Source of the DNA: Enterococcus caccae ATCC BAA-1240
Lineage (GTDB): Bacteria; Bacillota; Bacilli; Lactobacillales; Enterococcaceae
NCBI RefSeq assembly: GCF_000407145.1
Contig: NZ_KE136473.1
Coordinates: 435,827 to 499,826, forward strand
Direction: 5' to 3'
DNA length: 64,000 nucleotides
The notes beneath the pieces are model-generated. The model ran no database searches. It saw only the letters and a program-made list of their open reading frames with translations, and was not told the DNA's origin. Position numbers and translations under genes: made by a program. Numbering within the stretch: the stretch's first letter is position 1; each line of letters opens with the position of its first letter. Shown one piece after another: positions 1 through 9,487 of the stretch.

Positions 1-1704
1 TGGTTTCATCAATTTAAAGGCACGAAGGAACCAAAGAAACCAAATCAACCATTCCGTACTATGTATAATTCAGATCAGCCGAAAGATAAATTGATCCGGT
101 TTTACATCGATAAAACATTTGAAAAAGTCGGAAAAACGTATGAATTTAAAGTAACTGTTCTACAAAAAGGACAAGAATTAGAGATAGACGACCACGGAGA
201 TACAGGTGAAACAGCAACGAAAATTAAAGCCGGCGAACTAGTCAAAGGAAAAATTAATAGCTCAAGTGATATAGATGTTTTTGAAATGAACATAAAATCA
301 GAAAAGAATCAAACGATCGTTTTAGAATCCCCAAATGGCTATGTACCCGAATGGACTGTTAAAGTAGGCTCTTTCTGGTTTGGTCCATATACGGGAGCAG
401 AAGCTGGTATTGCCAAAGGGATGTATAGAACTACCTATTTTTCCCAAAATCCGTCAGACAACACCGTACGTTTTTATGTAGATAAACGTTTAGTTTCAGC
501 GGGAAAAATGTATGAGTTTACAGTTCGAGTTTTAAGTGAAGGAGAATCGTTAGAAGAAGTGGACGACCACGGAGATACAGGCGAAACAGCAACGAAAATT
601 AAAGAAGGCGAACTAGTCAAAGGAAGAATTAATAGCTTAAGTGATATAGATGTTTTTGAAATGAATATAAAATCAGAAAAGAATCAAACGATCGTTTTAG
701 AATCCCCAAATGGGTATGTACCAGAATGGACTGTCAAATTAGGCTATTCCTGGTATGGCCCATATACGGGAGTAGAAGCTGGAATCGTCAAAGGAATGTA
801 TAGAACCACTTATTTTTCGAAAAATCCGTCAGACAACACTGTACGTTTTTATGTAGATAAACGTTTAGTTTCAGCGGGAAAAATGTATGAATTTACAGTT
901 CGAGTTTTAAGTGAAGGAGAATCGTTAGAAGAAGTGGATGACCACGGAGATACGGGAGAAACAGCAACGAAAATTAAAGCTGGCGAACTAGTCAAAGGAA
1001 AAATCAATAGCTCAGGTGATATAGATGTTTTTGAAATGAACATAAAATCAGAAAAGAATCAAACGATCGTTTTAGAATCCCCAAATGGGTATGTACCCGA
1101 ATGGACTGTTAAATTAGGCTATTCTTGGTATGGCCCATATACGGGAGCAGAAGCTGGAATCGTCAAAGGGATGTATAGAACCACTTATTTTTCGAAAAAT
1201 CCGTCAGACAACACCGTACGTTTTTATGTAGATAAACGTTTAGTTTCAGCGGGAAAAATGTATGAATTTACAGTTCGAGTTTTAAGTGAAGGAGAATCGT
1301 TAGAAGAAGGGGATGACCACGGAGATACGGGAGAAACAGCAACGAAAATTAAAGAAGGCGAACTAGTCAAAGGAAAAATCAATACAGATACAGACATAGA
1401 TGTTTTTGAAATGGCATTACCTGAAGGTGCAGATAAAACAGTTGTGTTGGAATCACCAAATGGACAATCTGAAAAATTCTCGATCCAAAATGGAGCAGGT
1501 ACATGGTTTCATCAATTTAAAGGCACGAAGGAACCAAAGAAACCAAATCAACCATTCCGTACTATGTATAATTCAGATCAACCAAATGATAAATTAATTC
1601 GGTTTTACATCGATAAAACATTTGAAAAAGTCGGAAAAACGTATGAATTTAAAGTAACTGTTCTGCAAAAAGGACAAGAATTAGATATAAATGGTTATAA
1701 ATAA
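1..1704 (+). CDS. Secreted or surface protein of tandem PPC-like repeats (5' end outside window)
   Basis: The frame is open to base 1, so the gene starts upstream and this is only its C-terminal 567 residues. Each unit opens with DDHGDTGETATKI and then DIDVFEM, the pattern of the bacterial pre-peptidase C-terminal (PPC) beta-sandwich domain. Units start at nt 187, 562, 937 and 1312, exactly 375 bp (125 residues) apart. Two unit types are visible: type A (MNIKSEKNQ, three copies, nearly identical) and type B (MALPEGADK, WFHQFKG), which closes the protein and also lies before the first A unit. Tryptophan, tyrosine and charged residues are frequent and cysteine is absent, as in secreted Gram-positive proteins. 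The C-terminus (ending DINGYK) has no LPXTG motif or membrane anchor, so release or non-covalent attachment is likely. No catalytic domain is in view. The first in-frame ATG at 61 lies inside a repeat and is not a start. Confidence 0.8.
   Translation, partial: WFHQFKGTKEPKKPNQPFRTMYNSDQPKDKLIRFYIDKTFEKVGKTYEFKVTVLQKGQELEIDDHGDTGETATKIKAGELVKGKINSSSDIDVFEMNIKSEKNQTIVLESPNGYVPEWTVKVGSFWFGPYTGAEAGIAKGMYRTTYFSQNPSDNTVRFYVDKRLVSAGKMYEFTVRVLSEGESLEEVDDHGDTGETATKIKEGELVKGRINSLSDIDVFEMNIKSEKNQTIVLESPNGYVPEWTVKLGYSWYGPYTGVEAGIVKGMYRTTYFSKNPSDNTVRFYVDKRLVSAGKMYEFTVRVLSEGESLEEVDDHGDTGETATKIKAGELVKGKINSSGDIDVFEMNIKSEKNQTIVLESPNGYVPEWTVKLGYSWYGPYTGAEAGIVKGMYRTTYFSKNPSDNTVRFYVDKRLVSAGKMYEFTVRVLSEGESLEEGDDHGDTGETATKIKEGELVKGKINTDTDIDVFEMALPEGADKTVVLESPNGQSEKFSIQNGAGTWFHQFKGTKEPKKPNQPFRTMYNSDQPNDKLIRFYIDKTFEKVGKTYEFKVTVLQKGQELDINGYK
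187..1311 (+). repeat. Three 375-bp tandem coding repeats
   Basis: Three head-to-tail units of exactly 375 bp (187-561, 562-936, 937-1311) are nearly identical at the DNA level, including synonymous positions, which suggests recent expansion by unequal recombination. A fourth, divergent unit runs from 1312 to the stop. Bases 1-180 are almost identical to 1504-1683, so the flanking units belong to the second type. Confidence 0.9.
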
Positions 1705-1798
1705 AAGATGTAAACAATGAGGGAAAACAAACACTTCAATTTAAAATAATTGAATAGTGCCGTGATGAAGTTGACGTGTTCGTTAGACAAAGATAAAA

Positions 1799-1845
1799 AA
1801 CAGGGAGAAAAATAATGGAAAGTATTAATTCTCTCTGTTTTTTAT
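1799..1845 (+). terminator. Rho-independent terminator of the repeat-protein gene
   Basis: The arms CAGGGAGAA (1801-1809) and TTCTCTCTG pair with one G-U and are followed by a run of T. It lies about 95 bp after the stop of the repeat-protein gene. Confidence 0.7.
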
Positions 1846-2076
1846 TATTCTTGAAAAGTGATATGTATTTTCAATACCTACATGGTATTTCAAAGATAGG
1901 TTATTCCTATTATTAAGATGAATTAATGACTGAAATCAATGCTCAAAAGTAAATTAGTCCACTTAAAATGCTTTCCAACAGATATCGATGTGTAACCCAT
2001 GTTACTCTCTAAAACCACTTTTTTTATTTTTCCACAAGAACAAAGGAATATTTTAATGAAAAAAAGGCAGAAACAT

Positions 2077-2104
2077 TTGTAATTTACAATAAAAGGAGTA
2101 TACT
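2077..2104 (+). promoter_or_regulatory. Candidate cydA promoter with a palindrome over the -35
   Basis: TTGTAA (2077-2082) and TATACT (2099-2104) are separated by 16 bp. The -35 is half of a perfect 13-bp palindrome TTGTAATTTACAA (2077-2089), a likely operator. It does not fit the Rex consensus, whose arms are TTGTGA and TCACAA separated by 6 bp. A leader of about 180 nt would follow before cydA. In the rest of the gap (1850-2076) I see no gene. Confidence 0.45.
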
Positions 2105-2287
2105 CTAAATTGGAATCATTCTAAATTTAATAAAAAGAGTTTCCACACACATATTGTCTTTAGGTTTATTTTATTCTGGGTTTTGATTCATTTTGGCAGC
2201 ACCAACCAACTGCGAAAATGAATAATTATGTTGAATGAAATCAGCTTATTCTTTTTGTGGAGACAGTAAAAACAAGGGGGATTATTG

Positions 2288-3703
2288 ATGTTTGATATTG
2301 TAACATTAGCAAGATTCCAATTTGCAATGACAACCGTCTTTCATTACTTCTTCGTACCGTTTTCAATAGGATTAGCACTAGTTGTAGCAGTCATGGAAAC
2401 AATGTATGTAGTGAAAAAAGATGAACGTTATCGTAAAATGGCGAAGTTTTGGGGCAACATTTTTCTATTAAGTTTTGCAGTTGGAGTTGTAACAGGAATT
2501 ATTCAAGAATTCCAGTTTGGGATGAACTGGTCAGATTATTCACGCTTTGTCGGAGATATTTTTGGTGCTCCTCTAGCAATTGAGGCTTTACTTGCGTTCT
2601 TTTTAGAATCAACATTCTTAGGTTTATGGATTTTTACTTGGGACAAAGTAAATCCTAAATTACATTTAACATTTATTTGGTTGGTCGTATTTGGTTCAAT
2701 GATGTCAGCGTTCTGGATTTTAGCAGCAAATAGCTTTATGCAACATCCAGTTGGTTACACGTTAAACAATGGTCGTGCAGAATTGATCGACTTTGGTGCA
2801 GTTATTGCCAATCCGAAAGTCTGGTATGAATTTACGCACGTGTTAGCGGGTGCTATTGTAATGGGTGGTATGATCGTAGCTGGTCTGGCTGCGTTCCAAA
2901 TCCTGAAAAAACGTGATGTCAGCTTCCATAAAGTTTCTATGCGAATCGGATTATGGATTGGGTTATTTGGTTCTTTAGGTGTGTTGCTTGCTGGAGATTT
3001 GCAAATGAAAGCGTTGATCGAAGGTCAACCAATGAAATTTGCAGCAATGGAAGGTGCTTATGAAGATTCAGGCGATCCAGCTGCTTGGACATTGATTGCT
3101 TGGGCAGATGAAAACGAACATAAGCAAATCTTCGGTATTGAAATACCGTATGTATTAAGTATTTTGTCATACAATAGCCTTTCTGGTTCCGTTGATGGAA
3201 TGGAAACAGTAAATAAAGATTTGATTGAAAAATATGGTGATAGAGATTACTTCCCACCAGTTAATACATTATTCTGGAGCTTTAGATTAATGGCTGGATT
3301 CGGCGTATTAATGTTATTAGTATCCGCTTTAGGGTTGTTCTTTACTCGTAAGAAAAAACCATCACTTTATGAAAAACGCTGGATGGTTTGGATCGTAGCG
3401 TTATGTACATTCGCACCATTCATAGCGAATACAACAGGTTGGTTGATCACTGAACTTGGTCGTTATCCATGGACTGTTTACGGTTTATTTACGATTGAAG
3501 ATAGTGTGTCACCAAATGTATCTGTGGCTTCATTGTTAACATCGAATATTATTTACTTTATTTTATTTGCAGGTCTTGGTTCAGTGATGGTTTACTTAGT
3601 AACGGTTGAACTTAAAAAAGGGCCAGATTATGAAGAAAAGAAATTAGCAGAGGCAAACTCTACTGATGTAGATCCATTTGATAAGGAGGTCTTTGGCGAA
3701 TGA
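2288..3703 (+). CDS. cydA: Cytochrome bd ubiquinol/menaquinol oxidase subunit I
   Basis: CydA is the haem-carrying quinol-oxidising subunit of the bd-type terminal oxidase in the cytoplasmic membrane. The N-terminus (LARFQFAMTTVFHYFFVPF) carries the early histidine of the haem site, WILAANSFMQHPVG is the conserved mid-protein segment, and GWLITELGRYPWTVYG is a signature near residue 385. The protein is 471 residues, with the short Q loop usual for Firmicutes. I chose the ATG at 2288, seven bases after an AAGGGGG ribosome binding site, over the TTG one codon earlier. It is the first gene of a tightly overlapping cydABCD operon. Enterococci do not make haem, so the enzyme works only when haem is supplied. 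Confidence 0.97.
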   Translation: MFDIVTLARFQFAMTTVFHYFFVPFSIGLALVVAVMETMYVVKKDERYRKMAKFWGNIFLLSFAVGVVTGIIQEFQFGMNWSDYSRFVGDIFGAPLAIEALLAFFLESTFLGLWIFTWDKVNPKLHLTFIWLVVFGSMMSAFWILAANSFMQHPVGYTLNNGRAELIDFGAVIANPKVWYEFTHVLAGAIVMGGMIVAGLAAFQILKKRDVSFHKVSMRIGLWIGLFGSLGVLLAGDLQMKALIEGQPMKFAAMEGAYEDSGDPAAWTLIAWADENEHKQIFGIEIPYVLSILSYNSLSGSVDGMETVNKDLIEKYGDRDYFPPVNTLFWSFRLMAGFGVLMLLVSALGLFFTRKKKPSLYEKRWMVWIVALCTFAPFIANTTGWLITELGRYPWTVYGLFTIEDSVSPNVSVASLLTSNIIYFILFAGLGSVMVYLVTVELKKGPDYEEKKLAEANSTDVDPFDKEVFGE

Positions 3704-4725
3704 GTACGTTACAATTACTTTGGTTTGTGCTAATTGGTATTTTATTCTCAGGCTTCTTCTTCTTAGAAGGTTTTGACTTTGGCGTGGGTATGTCGGTTCA
3801 AACATTAGCTCATGATGAAGAAGAAAAAGAACAAATCATCCAAACGATTGGACCGGTTTGGGATGGTAATGAAGTATGGTTATTAACAGCAGGGGGCGCA
3901 ATGTTTGCTTCTTTCCCATACTGGTATGCTTCATTGTTTAGTGGTTTTTACTTGATTTTGTTTATTATTTTAGTTGGGTTGATCATTCGTGGGGTTTCAT
4001 TTGAATTCCGTCATCGTATGCCGGATGGTAAAAGACGCAGAATGTGGAACTGGACATTATCGATCGGTAGTTTTATCGTACCATTTTTCTTTGGTGTGTT
4101 ATTCATCAGCATGGTACAAGGAATGCCGCTTGATAAAGATGGGAATATGATGGCTTCTTTTACAGATTATATTAATGTGTTTTCTGTAGTTGGTGGCGTT
4201 GCTTTGGCATTATTGTGCTACCTACATGGGTTAAACTATATTACACTTAAGACAGAAGGTCCTGTGAGAGAACGTGCGCGTAACTATGCGTCATTCTTCT
4301 ATTGGATTTTATATGTTGGCTTAGTTGTATTTGCAGCATTGTTGTACTTTAAAACAGATTTCTTTGATAATCATTTCGTTGTGACGTTATTATTAGTATT
4401 GGGAATCGTTGCATTAACAGTTGTTGCTAATGTGAGTGTCTTTAAGAAAAAAGAAATGTTGGCTTTTCTTGCTAGTGGCTTAACATTGATTCTTTTAGTT
4501 GTATTATTATTTAGTGGCTTATTCCCACGTGTCATGATTGGTAGTGAAGGGTACTATGACATCTTGATCAAAGACGCATCAAGTACTCCTTATACGCTAA
4601 AAACAATGACTTGGTTATCATTAACAATCTTACCATTTGTACTAGCGTATACAGGTTGGTCTTACTATGTCTTTAGAAAACGTATCAAACATCCAGCTAT
4701 TGAAGCTGCGGGGTATGAAGGATGA
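3700..4725 (+). CDS. cydB: Cytochrome bd oxidase subunit II
   Basis: CydB is the second structural subunit of cytochrome bd. It is 341 residues and almost entirely hydrophobic, with eight or nine membrane helices. It begins MSTLQLLWFVLIGILFSGFFFLEGFDFGVG, whose FFLEGFDFGVG core is characteristic, followed by GPVWDGNEVWLLTAGGAMFASFP, the strongest family signature. The ATG overlaps the cydA stop (ATGA, 4 bp), so the two are translationally coupled, and the downstream transporter gene overlaps its end in the same way. Confidence 0.97.
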   Translation: MSTLQLLWFVLIGILFSGFFFLEGFDFGVGMSVQTLAHDEEEKEQIIQTIGPVWDGNEVWLLTAGGAMFASFPYWYASLFSGFYLILFIILVGLIIRGVSFEFRHRMPDGKRRRMWNWTLSIGSFIVPFFFGVLFISMVQGMPLDKDGNMMASFTDYINVFSVVGGVALALLCYLHGLNYITLKTEGPVRERARNYASFFYWILYVGLVVFAALLYFKTDFFDNHFVVTLLLVLGIVALTVVANVSVFKKKEMLAFLASGLTLILLVVLLFSGLFPRVMIGSEGYYDILIKDASSTPYTLKTMTWLSLTILPFVLAYTGWSYYVFRKRIKHPAIEAAGYEG

Positions 4726-6452
4726 TCGATAAAGCCATCTTAAAAATGCCGAAAATCAAAAATATCATGATCTTGCTTGCAGGTTTTTCTTTCCTGCAAG
4801 CAGTATTTATTATAGGACAAGCATTTTATTTATCTAAAGCCGTTGTTGGGTTATGGGAAGGTGGTCATTTACGCGACCAGCTGTTGAATATTTTGGTGTT
4901 CTTTTTGTTTTATACTGGTAGACATGTTGTGACGTATTTACGTGAGAAAATGTTGGACCAATTTAGTTATGATCGGTCGCGTGAATTAAGAGAAGCGTTG
5001 CTGCAAAAAGTTTTTCGCTTAGGGCCAACGGTGGTTCAAAAAAATGGAACAGGAAATATGATCACAATGGCGCTTGAAGGAATCAGTCAGGCAGAAAATT
5101 ATCTTCACCTGATTTTGATGAAAATCATGAATATGATGATTATTCCGTGGATCATTTTGGTTTTTGTTTTTACATTAGATGTTCGCTCTGGTGTTGTGTT
5201 ACTCGTTGTCTTTCCGATGATTATCATATTTATGATTATTTTAGGATATGCGGCTCAAAGTAAAGCCGATAAACAATACAAAGCATTTCAGATTTTATCC
5301 AATCACTTTATTGATTCGTTACGAGGATTAGATACGCTAAAATTATTTGGATTAAGCAAAAAATACGCAGGCAGTATTTATAATACGAGTGAGCGCTTTA
5401 GAGAAGCAACCATGAGTACGTTGAAAATTGCGATTTTATCCACGTTTGCTTTGGACTTTTTTACAACATTATCGGTAGCGGTTGTGGCGGTGTTTTTAGG
5501 ATTGAGTTTATTAGAAGGTGGGATTTTACTTTTTCCAGCTTTGACAACGTTGATTTTAGCGCCAGAGTTTTTCTTGCCTGTCCGTGATTTTGCGAGTGAT
5601 TATCATGCAACATTAGATGGAAAAAATTCATTCCAAGCAATTCAAGCAGTTTTAGATTTACCCGAAATGTTTGAAACGGATCGACTTGTTTTAGAGGATT
5701 GGACAGCTTTGAGTGAATTATCAGCGGAACAATTGACGTTCCAATATGAAGAAGCAACACAGCCTGCTTTAAAAGGTTTAGAGTTTAAAGCAAAAGGATA
5801 TCAAAAAGTTGGAATCATCGGTGCTAGTGGTTCAGGAAAATCAACCTTGATCAATGTATTGAGCGGATTTTTGGAACCGAACGCTGAGATGACAAAAATT
5901 AAAGTTGATAGACAAGCGATTCCGCATTTTCTACAAAATGCTTGGCAAAAGCAAGTACTCTATATTCCACAGTCTCCTTATATATTCCAAGACACTTTAG
6001 CAAATAATGTCCGTTTTTATACGCCTGAAGCGACCGATGAACAAGTGCTAGCTGCTATACAACTAGTAGGGTTAGAATCGCTTGTGGCAGATTTAACGAA
6101 CGGTATAGACACAGTGATCGGTGAAAGTGGGAGAATGGTAAGTGGTGGACAAGCGCAGCGTGTGGCGCTTGCTAGAGCCTTTTTAGATCAAGAACGTCGT
6201 ATTTTATTATTTGATGAACCGACTGCTCATTTAGATATTGAAACGGAAGTGGAATTGAAAGAAAGAATGTTGCCTTTAATGGAAGATCATCTTGTCTTTT
6301 TCGCGACGCATAGATTACACTGGATGGCAGAGATGGACTATATCTTGGTGATGGATAAAGGGCAACTGGTCGAAGCAGGAACACTAGCTGAATTGACCGA
6401 GAAAAATGGTTACTATGTGAAATTAGTGAAGCAAATGAGGGGGACAGAATAA
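4722..6452 (+). CDS. cydC: ABC transporter half for cytochrome bd assembly (CydC/CydD family, first gene)
   Basis: This is one half of the heterodimeric exporter needed to assemble cytochrome bd; in E. coli CydDC exports cysteine and glutathione and binds haem. The 576 residues comprise a six-helix membrane domain (about 1-310) and an ATPase with Walker A GASGSGKST (near 368), signature SGGQAQR and Walker B ILLFDEPT followed by AHLD. It overlaps cydB by 4 bp and touches the next gene at TAATG. Gram-positive annotations usually name this first gene cydC, while by similarity order it matches E. coli CydD; the symbol follows operon order. Confidence 0.9.
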   Translation: MIDKAILKMPKIKNIMILLAGFSFLQAVFIIGQAFYLSKAVVGLWEGGHLRDQLLNILVFFLFYTGRHVVTYLREKMLDQFSYDRSRELREALLQKVFRLGPTVVQKNGTGNMITMALEGISQAENYLHLILMKIMNMMIIPWIILVFVFTLDVRSGVVLLVVFPMIIIFMIILGYAAQSKADKQYKAFQILSNHFIDSLRGLDTLKLFGLSKKYAGSIYNTSERFREATMSTLKIAILSTFALDFFTTLSVAVVAVFLGLSLLEGGILLFPALTTLILAPEFFLPVRDFASDYHATLDGKNSFQAIQAVLDLPEMFETDRLVLEDWTALSELSAEQLTFQYEEATQPALKGLEFKAKGYQKVGIIGASGSGKSTLINVLSGFLEPNAEMTKIKVDRQAIPHFLQNAWQKQVLYIPQSPYIFQDTLANNVRFYTPEATDEQVLAAIQLVGLESLVADLTNGIDTVIGESGRMVSGGQAQRVALARAFLDQERRILLFDEPTAHLDIETEVELKERMLPLMEDHLVFFATHRLHWMAEMDYILVMDKGQLVEAGTLAELTEKNGYYVKLVKQMRGTE

Positions 6453-8212
6453 TGGAAAATACCCCAACAAATAAAGCATTATACCAAAAAGACAAATGGG
6501 TCAAACCGTTCTTGAAAAAGTATAAAGGGTTATTGTATTTAGCATTGATTTTAGGTTTCTTGACGTTTTTTAGTGCAGGTGCCTTAATGTTTAATTCTGG
6601 TTATTTAATTAGCCGAGCAGCGTCTCTTCCAGAAAACATCTTGATGATTTATATACCCATAGTATTAACACGTGCTTTTGGGATCAGTCGTCCAGTTTTT
6701 CGTTATATAGAGCGTTTAGTTAGTCATAATTGGGTTTTGAAAATGACGTCGGACTTACGTTTGAAGCTTTATATGGTTTTGGAAAAAGATGCGATTTTCT
6801 TTAAATCAAAATATCAAACGGGTGATATTTTAGGCTTGTTATCTGAAGATATCAATCACTTACAAAATTTGTATTTGCGTACAATTTTTCCGACTGTAAT
6901 TGCTTGGTTACTCTATATATTCATCATTATTGGACTAGGCTTCTTTTCATGGTGGTTTGGTTTATGTATGTTATTGATGTTAGGTGTAGTTATTTTTCTA
7001 TTGCCTTTGATCTCAGTTTTAGTAAATGGAGCCAGACAAGAGAAACAAAAAGCTTCTAAGAATGAATTATACAAAACATTGACAGACAATATTTTGGGTG
7101 TCTCTGATTGGGTCTTTAGCCAACGAGGCCAAGAGTTTGTTCATTCATATGAAAATGAAGAGGCAAAGCTACGCCAAATAGATGAACAAATCAAACGCTT
7201 CAATCGTTTTCGTGATTTTGTGCTGCAAGTTACTTTTGGGCTAATCACTGTTGCGATTTTAGCTTGGACTAGTATTCGCTTTCCTGGTAATCATGGCGGT
7301 GCAGCTAACTGGATTGCAGCCTTTACACTGACTGTTTTTCCGTTGATCGATGCTTTTGCACCACTGCCTGATGCAGCACAGGAAACAACGATTTATAAAG
7401 ATTCTATCAAACGCTTGAATGATTTACCAGAATTGGAAGAAACAGCAGAAGTATTGAACGATTTCACAATCACAGATACAGAAATTAAAATCAAGGATCT
7501 TTCATTTTCATACGCAGGAACATCTAAGCATGTTTTAGAAAAATTGAATTTGACGATCCATTCAAAAGAGAAATTAGCGATTTTGGGACGCAGTGGCTCA
7601 GGGAAAAGCACATTAGCAACGTTGATCCGTGGGGATTTACGACCTGATGAAGGGACAATAACAGTAGGTGGGATTTCAACCTATGAATTTGGCGATCAAA
7701 TTACAAAATCAATCGGTGTGATTCACCAAGCGCCGTATCTTTTTAGAACAACGATTTTAAATAATGTTCGAATTGGACGAGAAGAAGCATCCGAGGATGA
7801 AGTTTGGCAGGTGTTGGATCAAGTTGGGTTAAAAGAAATGATCCAAGGTTTGCCAGAAGGTCTGATGACGATGGTGGATGAAGCTGGTTTACGTTTCTCA
7901 GGTGGAGAGCGTCATCGTTTAGCTTTGGCTCGTATTTTACTTCAAGATACACCGATCGTATTATTAGATGAACCAACGACAGGATTAGATCCTATTACGG
8001 AACAGCAGTTACTGGATACGTTTTTTGAAACACTTGAAGAGAAAACAATTATTTGGATCACACATCATTTGCAGGGAGTTCATATGATGGATCGTGTGAT
8101 TTTTATTGAAGATGGTCAATTGGAAATGAGTGGTTCTCCTAAAGAATTATTAGCTACAAATCACCATTACCAACAACTTTATGCAATAGATAGAGGAACA
8201 AATCAACGATGA
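6452..8212 (+). CDS. cydD: ABC transporter half for cytochrome bd assembly (second gene)
   Basis: This is the partner half-transporter, 586 residues. An N-terminal membrane domain carries the conserved SAGALMFNSGYLISRAA segment and is followed by an ATPase with Walker A GRSGSGKST, signature SGGERHR and Walker B IVLLDEPT. The start ATG shares one base with the preceding stop (TAATG), so translation is coupled. It is the last gene of cydABCD: a strong hairpin follows within 45 bp and the next gene is convergent. Confidence 0.92.
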   Translation: MENTPTNKALYQKDKWVKPFLKKYKGLLYLALILGFLTFFSAGALMFNSGYLISRAASLPENILMIYIPIVLTRAFGISRPVFRYIERLVSHNWVLKMTSDLRLKLYMVLEKDAIFFKSKYQTGDILGLLSEDINHLQNLYLRTIFPTVIAWLLYIFIIIGLGFFSWWFGLCMLLMLGVVIFLLPLISVLVNGARQEKQKASKNELYKTLTDNILGVSDWVFSQRGQEFVHSYENEEAKLRQIDEQIKRFNRFRDFVLQVTFGLITVAILAWTSIRFPGNHGGAANWIAAFTLTVFPLIDAFAPLPDAAQETTIYKDSIKRLNDLPELEETAEVLNDFTITDTEIKIKDLSFSYAGTSKHVLEKLNLTIHSKEKLAILGRSGSGKSTLATLIRGDLRPDEGTITVGGISTYEFGDQITKSIGVIHQAPYLFRTTILNNVRIGREEASEDEVWQVLDQVGLKEMIQGLPEGLMTMVDEAGLRFSGGERHRLALARILLQDTPIVLLDEPTTGLDPITEQQLLDTFFETLEEKTIIWITHHLQGVHMMDRVIFIEDGQLEMSGSPKELLATNHHYQQLYAIDRGTNQR

Positions 8213-8252
8213 TTATGTGATGTCAATATTGCGTATTAAGTAAAATAAAAAA

Positions 8253-8364
8253 AGATGTGAGTGGGACATAACTCGAAGAGTTGTGTCCCACTCACATGGA
8301 ATCCTGATAAATGGTGGGAGCAGAAGCAATTCCTTCGGAAATAAATACTTCTGTCCCAACCTTA
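8253..8364 (+). repeat. Dispersed intergenic repeat, short deleted copy, with terminator hairpin
   Basis: A 20-bp arm (8255-8274, ATGTGAGTGGGACATAACTC) and its near-perfect complement (8278-8297) form a strong hairpin that probably ends both cydABCD and the convergent prenyl synthase gene. It continues with GGTGGGAGCAGAAGCAATTC, CTTCGGAAATAA and ACTTCTGTCCCAACCTT. The same blocks occur in the same order in copies near 47.6 and 56.3 kb; this copy lacks the whole centre. Confidence 0.75.
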
Positions 8365-8388
8365 AGCTTGTAAACCTTGATTTGGTTA

Positions 8389-9369
8389 TTAGAATGATCG
8401 TTGAAGTAACAATTCAGTCAGCAACGTTAGCTGTTCTTTGCCTAAACAATCAGGTAATTTTTTAATATCAGTCAATGCTTTTTCAGTTACACGTTTTGCA
8501 AAGGCCTTTGCATCGTTAACACCGTCTAATTCATGAACTAGCTGAGAAGTTTCAATTGCTTGTTCAGCAGTGATATTCGCTTCTTTATCTAGATAAACAG
8601 CGAAGCGTTCGGGTGCTTTTTGCAGTGCAAAGATTAGAGGAAGTGTATAGACACCTTGCGCTAAATCTTCTAAAACAGGTTTTTTCAGGGTTTTCACATC
8701 AGCTGTATAATCTAAAATGTCATCGTAAACTTGAAAAGCAATGCCAATGTGTCTACCAATACGGGTAGCCAATCGTTGCACTTCAGTCGATGCAAAACCA
8801 AAGTGAGCTCCTTCTAAGCAGCTTAATGAGAACAGTTCAGCTGTTTTACCATTGACGCTCCGTAAGTAATCAAAGACTGTCATATTTTTTTTATAGCGAG
8901 TGTGCATTTGATCTAATTCACCTAAAAGTAGCCGTTTCATCGCAGAAGCATTTGTATGTAAGAATTCAGACCCGTTCATCGTGTCGGCAAGTAATTCAAA
9001 AAATTCTGTGAATAATAAATCTCCTGTATAAACAGCAATGTCTTTTCCATAGCGAGATTGAATCGTAACGCTTCCTCTGCGAAGCGGTGAGTCATCAATG
9101 ATATCATCATGGATGAGCGTTGCCATATGCAGGATTTCAATCGAAGCGGCAATTTTGATCAATTGTTTGCGATCTTGTTTTTGTTCATCTCCGATTTGAG
9201 CAAATAAAAAAAAGAAAGCAGGTCGTAGTAATTTACCACCGGAACTTGTTAATTCGATCAAGGCGGCTTCAATTTCTTTGTTTCTTATTTTGACTTGGTG
9301 TTTGATCAATTCACACGTTTCATTTAATTGTTGTTGGATAATAGGAAATTCTTTCCAAAAATCATTCAT
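8389..9369 (-). CDS. Polyprenyl (heptaprenyl-type) diphosphate synthase
   Basis: This trans-isoprenyl diphosphate synthase makes the long side chain of demethylmenaquinone. Both aspartate-rich motifs are present: DDIIDDSPLRRG (FARM, near residue 90) and DDILDY (SARM, near 215), with GGKLLRPAFFFL as the upstream substrate motif. The protein is 326 residues. I chose the ATG at 9369 because AAAGGA lies nine bases upstream; the TTG two codons earlier sits too close to it. It is divergent from menA, whose product uses the chain. A HepT/IspB-like name fits, but chain length cannot be read from sequence and no small HepS-type partner is in the window. Confidence 0.9.
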   Translation of the reverse strand: MNDFWKEFPIIQQQLNETCELIKHQVKIRNKEIEAALIELTSSGGKLLRPAFFFLFAQIGDEQKQDRKQLIKIAASIEILHMATLIHDDIIDDSPLRRGSVTIQSRYGKDIAVYTGDLLFTEFFELLADTMNGSEFLHTNASAMKRLLLGELDQMHTRYKKNMTVFDYLRSVNGKTAELFSLSCLEGAHFGFASTEVQRLATRIGRHIGIAFQVYDDILDYTADVKTLKKPVLEDLAQGVYTLPLIFALQKAPERFAVYLDKEANITAEQAIETSQLVHELDGVNDAKAFAKRVTEKALTDIKKLPDCLGKEQLTLLTELLLQRSF

Positions 9370-9487
9370 AACCAATATTCCTTTCAGTAGTTCAATACTA
9401 TTGATTGTATACGATGTAGGTCAAGAAACACAAGTAAATTATTCTGTGAGCATAAAACTAAATTTTATAAGGAGAGAAGAGTATAAT

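Noticed and set aside
61-1704. ATG at 61 as the start of the repeat protein
   Set aside because: The frame continues upstream to base 1 and the sequence before it matches the last repeat unit (1504-1563), so the ATG is internal.
8283-8465. Short plus-strand ORF in the dispersed repeat
   Set aside because: It lies inside the repeat and antisense to the end of the prenyl synthase gene, has no ribosome site, and has no protein-like composition.
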